From NCBI GenBank assembly GCA_964474655.1, contig CAYYTU010000026.1:1-40896 (forward strand): a stretch of DNA of 40,896 nucleotides. Direction: 5' to 3'. The position numbers were made by a program, and so were the translations under genes. Below are positions 37,069-40,896 of this stretch, piece by piece. The first letter of the stretch is position 1. Every line of letters begins with the position of its first letter. The DNA comes from CAYYTU01 sp964474655. Its GTDB lineage: Bacteria > Chloroflexota > Anaerolineae > B4-G1. Below the pieces are notes generated by a model, which saw nothing but the letters and a program-made list of their open reading frames with translations, searched no databases and had not been told where the DNA came from.

Positions 37069-37814
37069 GAACCGTTAGTACGGAAACTGCCGAGGTGCTT
37101 CGGGACGTCATCCTGCGCGAGCTGCCTGGCTGGATCGAGCAGGACCCAGCGCTTCGACGGCGCCTGCGGGAGGCGCTGCGCGAGACGCCCGCTCGGACGG
37201 AAGGAGGAGTCGGGCCCCCATCTCCTATGACCTACGAGGAGTTCCTGAACTGGGCTGACGAGGATACGTTAGCCGAATGGATCGCTCTTCCCGGAAGGGA
37301 AGTGGGGGAGGTGATGATGTACAGTCCGGCATCGAAACGCCATCAGAGAATTGCAGGATTCTTGGTTACGACGATGCGAATTTTCGTTGAGCAGCGCGAT
37401 TTGGGGGTCGTATTGAGCGCCCCGTTCCAGATGAAGCTGGAGCACTCGGGACGCGAGCCCGATGTGCTCTTCGTAGCCCAGGAGCATTTGGATCGCCTGC
37501 AAGAGACCTACCTGGACGGCCCAGCCGACCTGGCTGTGGAGATCATCTCACCGGAAAGCATCGGGCGGGATCGCGGCGAGAAGTTCTATGAGTATGAGGC
37601 CGGCGGCGTGACCGAGTATTGGTTGATTGACCCTCAGAAGGAGCGGGCTGAGTTCTATCAGTTGCAGGATAGTCAATATCAGCAGGTACCGCCGGATGCT
37701 GAGGGTGTCTATCGCTCAGAAGTCTTGCCCGATTTCTGGCTACAAGTGGAGTGGCTGTGGCAGGAGCCGCTGCTCAAGACGCTGGACGTGTTGCGAGAGC
37801 TAGGGGTGTTGTAG
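37065..37814 (+). CDS. Uma2 family (PD-(D/E)XK-like) protein
   Basis: The 249-aa protein carries the Uma2/DUF820 core: a conserved Tyr-Glu region (MTYEEFLNW, about 55), EPDVLFV, LAVEIISPES and KFYEYEAGGVTEYWLIDP. These supply the Glu, Asp, Glu and Lys of the restriction-endonuclease-like fold. The biological role is unknown; such genes are greatly expanded in cyanobacteria and Chloroflexota. The 4-bp overlap with the dehydrogenase shows co-transcription, although no functional link is evident. Confidence 0.85.
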   Translation: MRTVSTETAEVLRDVILRELPGWIEQDPALRRRLREALRETPARTEGGVGPPSPMTYEEFLNWADEDTLAEWIALPGREVGEVMMYSPASKRHQRIAGFLVTTMRIFVEQRDLGVVLSAPFQMKLEHSGREPDVLFVAQEHLDRLQETYLDGPADLAVEIISPESIGRDRGEKFYEYEAGGVTEYWLIDPQKERAEFYQLQDSQYQQVPPDAEGVYRSEVLPDFWLQVEWLWQEPLLKTLDVLRELGVL

Positions 37815-37841
37815 GAGACGTGCGGAGCGAGATGGTTTGTA

Positions 37842-37988
37842 ATGGCAGAGGAAAAATTTGAAGTCAGTTACCGTGAGCCTGGGGTTGAACGGGAGATACC
37901 AGATTTGGCGGGAAAGACGATAGCTTCAGCGAAGGTGACTCACAAAGGCTCAGAGGGCTACGTGACGTCGAGCAGCAAGCCTGGGTAG
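37842..37988 (+). CDS. small unknown ORF upstream of the MNT gene
   Basis: A 48-codon frame begins MAEEKFEVSY and ends SSSKPG, with its stop abutting the next ATG (TAGATG). GGAGCGAG lies about 10 nt upstream. It is mostly charged, with no membrane segment or motif I recognise. Tight spacing to the MNT gene suggests translation, but it could be chance or the remnant of a larger gene. Confidence 0.4.
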   Translation: MAEEKFEVSYREPGVEREIPDLAGKTIASAKVTHKGSEGYVTSSSKPG

Positions 37989-38351
37989 ATGAGGACCGAG
38001 GATATTGAGGCCGCACGGCGGTATCATCGCGATCGTGAAGCGCGCCGGAGCGCCCAGCGCGAGGGAACGCGTCAGCAGTGGCTGGACCGTGTCCGCGAGG
38101 CGATCCAGCATTTGGCCCCCCATTATCCTGACGTGCAGCGCGTCTATCTCTTCGGCTCCCTGATGCAACCGGGGCGGTTTCGACCGAAATCCGATATCGA
38201 CGTGGCAGTGGTCTGCGAGACGATGGAAGCGGAAAGCGCCTTCTGGCGAGCGCTGGAGCGGACTCTGCAGCGGGATGTGGACGTGCGCCCATTGTCCGGC
38301 GCCATCGCCGAGGTCGTCGCTCAAGAAGGAGAACTGGCTTATGAACGATAA
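37989..38351 (+). CDS. MNT-domain nucleotidyltransferase (MntA-like antitoxin)
   Basis: The 120-aa protein has the minimal nucleotidyltransferase motif: G56-S57, then D69-x-D71 in SDIDVAVV. The spacing is 11 residues, one more than the usual GSX10DXD. In MNT/HEPN toxin-antitoxin systems this enzyme AMPylates the HEPN toxin on a Tyr and silences it. It overlaps the HEPN gene by 11 bp. Confidence 0.88.
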   Translation: MRTEDIEAARRYHRDREARRSAQREGTRQQWLDRVREAIQHLAPHYPDVQRVYLFGSLMQPGRFRPKSDIDVAVVCETMEAESAFWRALERTLQRDVDVRPLSGAIAEVVAQEGELAYER

Positions 38352-38826
38352 AATCCTCCTTTTGATCCATACTATCCGTCGCGATATGGACGCTATCGCC
38401 GACATTTATGACCGACTAGAGCGCTATGATCTCACAGGCGAGACAGAGGAAGATGTATTGATTGTGATTGCCTACCATCTCCACAATCTGTACAATGCTT
38501 TCGAGAATATTTTCCGGAGCATTGCGGGGGTTTTTGAAAATGACGTAGCGCATAGCGAAAGGTGGCATGCGCGGCTTTTGGATCATATGCGTTTGGATGT
38601 TATGCCGCTGCGACCAGCAGTGATCGATGATGAAGCCTACAAGGCGTTAGACGAACTGCGACGCTTTCGTCATCTTTTTCGACATGCGTATGCCATTGAA
38701 CTTGATCCGCAGCGATTGGATCTGGTTTGGCGCAAGGCCTTGAAGCTCAAGGGGATTTACCGTGAGCAGTTGGACGTGTTTGTTGCTTTCTTGCAAGACT
38801 TATCCGAACACGAACGCTATCAGTGA
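38341..38826 (+). CDS. HEPN-domain ribonuclease (HepT-like toxin)
   Basis: The 161-aa all-helical protein has R110-x4-H115-x-Y117 (RHLFRHAY), exactly the RX4HXY motif of HepT toxins, with Tyr as the AMPylation target. AAGGAG precedes the ATG at 38341, and overlap with the MNT gene indicates coupled translation. The stop codon lies within the target duplication of the next element. Confidence 0.88.
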   Translation: MNDKILLLIHTIRRDMDAIADIYDRLERYDLTGETEEDVLIVIAYHLHNLYNAFENIFRSIAGVFENDVAHSERWHARLLDHMRLDVMPLRPAVIDDEAYKALDELRRFRHLFRHAYAIELDPQRLDLVWRKALKLKGIYREQLDVFVAFLQDLSEHERYQ

Positions 38827-38829
38827 AAT

Positions 38830-38990
38830 TTGGACTTTGGACAAATCTTGTTTGAACCTTCCCGAAAGCTTTCCAGTGTGATGAAACTGGCTGAGAATTG
38901 CTTGAAAGTGGCCCTTTCTGACTTTTTAGGCTGTTCTTTTCAGCTTTCGGGAAGGGTGTTGGCGAAAATCTGAGCTTTATCCAAAGTCCA
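38830..38990. mobile_element. 161-bp MITE-like element
   Basis: Ends TGGACTTTGGA (38831-38841) and TCCAAAGTCCA (38980-38990) are perfect 11-bp inverted repeats. A subterminal pair, CCTTCCCGAAAGCT (38857-38870) and its complement (38942-38955), is also perfect. The sequence CAGTGAAAT is present on both sides (38821-38829 and 38989-38997), of which GTGAAAT lies outside the element and looks like a target duplication. There is no ORF, so it would depend on a transposase elsewhere. Confidence 0.75.
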
Positions 38991-39028
38991 GTGAAATGCT
39001 TACGTTTATTATTTTCAAAGTGTAGCCT

Positions 39029-39982
39029 ATGTACCGTGACCACACCATCGCCGTCGTCGTGCCAGCGTACAATGAGGAGCAGCTGATCAAGCGCGTGATT
39101 GAGACGATGCCCGACTACGTCGATAAGATCGTCGTCGTGGACGATGCCAGCCAGGACGACACCGCCGCGGTGGTGCGTGGGTATGAGGATCAGCTGGGCG
39201 AGCGGTTGGTGCTGCTGGAGCACGAGTCCAACCAGGGCGTGGGGGGCGCCATTGCGACCGGCTACAAATGGTGTCGCGACCACGCGATCGACGCCACAGC
39301 GGTGATGGCGGGCGACGCCCAGATGGATCCCGACGACCTGCCGGCGCTGCTCGAACCGGTGGTGGACGGCGAGGTGGACTACGCCAAGGGCAACCGGCTC
39401 TTCACCGGCGACGCCTGGCAGCAGATCCCCAAGGTGCGCTATCTGGGCAACAGCGCTATGTCGCTGCTGACCAAGATCGCGTCGGGCTACTGGCACGTCG
39501 CCGATTCGCAGAGTGGCTACACCGTCATCAACCTCAAAGCGCTGAAGACCATCGACTGGGACAAGATGTACCGGCGCTACGGGCAGCCCAACGACCTGCT
39601 GGTGCGGCTCAACGTCCACAGCCTCCGCGTGCGCGACGTGCCGGTCACGCCGGTCTACGACATCGGCGAGGACAGCGGCGTGCGGCCCATTCGCATGATC
39701 CCGCGACTCTCGTGGCTGTTGTTCAAATTGTTTCTTTATCGCATGTGGCAGAAGTACGTGATCCGGGATTTTCACCCGCTGCTTTTTTTCTATGCGATGG
39801 CCTTCTTTCTGCTGGCGGCGAGCGTGCCGCTGGGAGGGCGGGTCTTTTACAGGTGGCTGATTCTGGGCGAGAACATCCCGCCGATCAACGCGCTGGCCTG
39901 GATGTCGGGCACAATTGCGGGCTTGCAGGCGCTCTTCTTCGCCATGTGGTTCGATATGGAGTACAATCGGGAACTGCGGTGA
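39029..39982 (+). CDS. GT2-family glycosyltransferase (dolichyl/polyprenyl-phosphate sugar synthase type)
   Basis: The 317-aa protein has a GT-A domain (about 5-230) with VVPAYNEEQLI, VVDDASQDDT, MAGDAQMDPDD (metal-binding Asp region) and GNRLFTGD, plus two C-terminal membrane helices (about 250-275 and 285-310). The layout fits a family 2 enzyme transferring a sugar to a polyprenyl phosphate, or a related membrane glycan enzyme. It has no clear ribosome site and follows the MITE-like element. Its last 53 bp are duplicated at 40454-40506. Confidence 0.85.
   Translation: MYRDHTIAVVVPAYNEEQLIKRVIETMPDYVDKIVVVDDASQDDTAAVVRGYEDQLGERLVLLEHESNQGVGGAIATGYKWCRDHAIDATAVMAGDAQMDPDDLPALLEPVVDGEVDYAKGNRLFTGDAWQQIPKVRYLGNSAMSLLTKIASGYWHVADSQSGYTVINLKALKTIDWDKMYRRYGQPNDLLVRLNVHSLRVRDVPVTPVYDIGEDSGVRPIRMIPRLSWLLFKLFLYRMWQKYVIRDFHPLLFFYAMAFFLLAASVPLGGRVFYRWLILGENIPPINALAWMSGTIAGLQALFFAMWFDMEYNRELR
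39930..39982 (+). repeat. 3' end of GT2 gene, copy A of a direct repeat
   Basis: These 53 bases match 40454-40506 at 50 positions and encode the C-terminus LFFAMWFDMEYNRELR with the stop. Confidence 0.9.
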
Positions 39983-39998
39983 CTTTGGAGGTGTGGTG

Positions 39999-40277
39999 AT
40001 GAGGCATAAAGAAGAATTCAACACCGATCGGGCTGTTGAGGCCTATAAATTTGAGACCGTCGTATTGGAGGATGGCGTTATCCAAATCCCAGAAATTTCT
40101 CAGTTTGCTCACCGCCCAATTGAGGTCTTTATTGTGCTCAAGCAGCCGGACACGCGGTGGGTGGATGCCGAGAAGGAGCAAACGATGATGCAGTTTCTCG
40201 CCAAGTGGACGGGGTTTTTGAAGGGCGTTGATCCGGATGACGCCAAGATCGAATATCTACAGGAAAAATACGAATGA
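39999..40277 (+). CDS. antitoxin-like small protein preceding a PIN remnant
   Basis: The 92-aa protein begins MRHKEEFNTD, with GGAGGT 7-8 nt upstream. It has a beta-rich VVLEDGVIQIPE segment followed by a C-terminal WTGFLKGVDPDDAKIEYLQ motif. Such proteins commonly precede PIN toxins in cyanobacteria and Chloroflexota. Its stop overlaps the PIN start (ATGA). It would neutralise a PIN RNase, but the partner here is damaged. Confidence 0.7.
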   Translation: MRHKEEFNTDRAVEAYKFETVVLEDGVIQIPEISQFAHRPIEVFIVLKQPDTRWVDAEKEQTMMQFLAKWTGFLKGVDPDDAKIEYLQEKYE

Positions 40278-40450
40278 AATGCCTGGTCGATACCAACGTC
40301 ATTCTCGATATTGCCTTTCAGGCATATTCTGCCAGGCAAGAGGCTATACCAACGATTGTCACCAGGAATGAAAATGATTTTGAGCAATCGGGGTTGGATG
40401 TGTACAGTCCCAGTTCATTCTTGCAGTCATTGCAACGGGCTGATGGCTGA
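40274..40450 (+). pseudogene. PIN-domain toxin with internal in-frame deletion
   Basis: The 58-residue product starts with the PIN strand MKCLVDTNVILDI (first catalytic Asp) and ends with the PIN C-terminal pattern AYSARQEAIPTIVTRNENDF...SPSSFLQSL. The roughly 70-80 residues between, with the middle acidic residues, are missing, and the junction DIAFQAYSAR remains in frame. PIN toxins are normally about 130 aa. It should be inactive as an RNase. Confidence 0.78.
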
Positions 40451-40453
40451 TGT

Positions 40454-40506
40454 CGCTCTTCTTCGCTATGTGGTTCGATATGGCGTACAATCGGGAGCTG
40501 CGGTGA
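40454..40506 (+). pseudogene. GT2 gene 3'-end fragment, copy B
   Basis: Encodes LFFAMWFDMAYNRELR and a TGA that overlaps the GTG of the next gene (GTGA). It differs from the intact gene end at three positions of 53. It lacks the rest of the gene, so it is a duplication scar or the end of a deleted second GT2 gene. Confidence 0.85.
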
Positions 40507-40896
40507 AGCTCGACTTCACGCTGGAGAAGTACGCTCAGCTCTGTGAAACCATCCAGGGGCTGGATTGCCCGGTGAGGACCGTGCGGGATTTCTTGGCAGC
40601 CGGGCAGCCAGAGAGCTTTTCGATTGTGTTGCGCCATGATGTGGATCGGCGGATGGGAACGGCGCTGCGGATGGCCGAGTTGGAGTCCGAATACGATATT
40701 TCGGCCACCTACTACGTGCGCACGACGCGGGCTGTCTTTAAGCCTGAGGCACTCAGACGCTTGCACCAGCTAGGGCACGAGGTGGGGTATCATTACGAGG
40801 TTTTGGCGAAGGCGAAAGGCGATGAGGAAGAAGCCATTGCTCTTTTTGAGCAGGAGTTAAATCGCTTCCGGGAGATCGTACCGGTGGCGACAGTCA
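40503..40896 (+). CDS. polysaccharide deacetylase-like protein, cut by the window end
   Basis: The 131 visible residues start at GTG with KLDFTLEKYAQLCETI. They contain LRHDVDRRM (metal-binding HDVD as in NodB-type deacetylases), TYYVRT and LGHEVGYHYE, typical of uncharacterised polysaccharide deacetylase relatives in glycan clusters. The start overlaps the stop of the GT2 fragment, suggesting it was originally co-translated after a GT2 gene. The C-terminus is outside the window. Confidence 0.8.
   Translation, partial: MKLDFTLEKYAQLCETIQGLDCPVRTVRDFLAAGQPESFSIVLRHDVDRRMGTALRMAELESEYDISATYYVRTTRAVFKPEALRRLHQLGHEVGYHYEVLAKAKGDEEEAIALFEQELNRFREIVPVATV

Noticed and set aside
38747..40024. 425-codon open frame on the minus strand
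   Set aside because: It runs antisense through the GT2 gene, the MITE-like element and the HEPN end; composition is that of a shadow frame.

Overview
The window looks like a piece of a GC-rich Chloroflexota (Anaerolineae/Caldilinea-like) genome, most likely a draft or metagenome scaffold. The clues are a sugar-binding lipoprotein with the repetitive Val/Thr/Glu linker common in that phylum, secreted proteins with long Thr-Pro linkers, a Uma2 protein, a multi-GAF SpoIIE phosphatase and monoderm-style lipoproteins. This placement is inference. Three 100-N blocks (2755-2854, 34432-34531, 35919-36018) are assembly gaps. The first is flanked by an exact 55-bp duplication. The other two cut through genes and must hide more than 100 bp.

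Layout. 1-900: phased TCAAGGT repeats, a promoter and a receiver-like protein that has lost its phosphoacceptor Asp. 924-9058 (minus): a sugar operon of LacI regulator, binding lipoprotein, two permeases, a GT4 glycosyltransferase and a GH13_18 phosphorylase. It is driven by a TTGACA-17-TATACT promoter carrying two identical TAAAACGTTTTA operators 30 bp apart. 9114-14000 (minus): QueG, a DUF4282 membrane protein and UvrA. 14382-16351: a metallo-beta-lactamase-fold hydrolase, then a TlpA-like protein whose first redox Cys codon is an in-frame TGA followed by a SECIS-like hairpin (a candidate selenoprotein), then an FAH-family enzyme. 16442-20303 (plus): a two-gene heterodimeric ABC exporter with one degenerate ATP site. 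20461-27292: a PIG-L deacetylase, a patatin, a PlsC acyltransferase, a LysM lipoprotein, a GH99-like secreted protein and an LCP protein. 27565-32677: a SHOCT-like protein and a partner-switching module (STAS, HATPase, six-GAF SpoIIE phosphatase) with no sigma factor next to it. 32820-33533: ribosomal protein bL25.

33631-37814 (plus) is a wbpD-wbpE-wbpB-wbpA-type set for a UDP-2,3-diacetamido uronic acid. The acetyltransferase is frameshifted and the other three genes touch assembly gaps. It is followed by a Uma2 protein, a small unknown ORF and a MNT/HEPN (MntA/HepT-like) pair. A 161-bp MITE-like element with a target duplication that covers the HEPN stop codon comes next. The window ends with a GT2 glycosyltransferase, an antitoxin with an internally deleted PIN toxin, a duplicate of the GT2 gene 3' end, and the start of a polysaccharide-deacetylase-like gene. 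The antitoxin-PIN cassette therefore appears to sit inside a former GT2-deacetylase operon.
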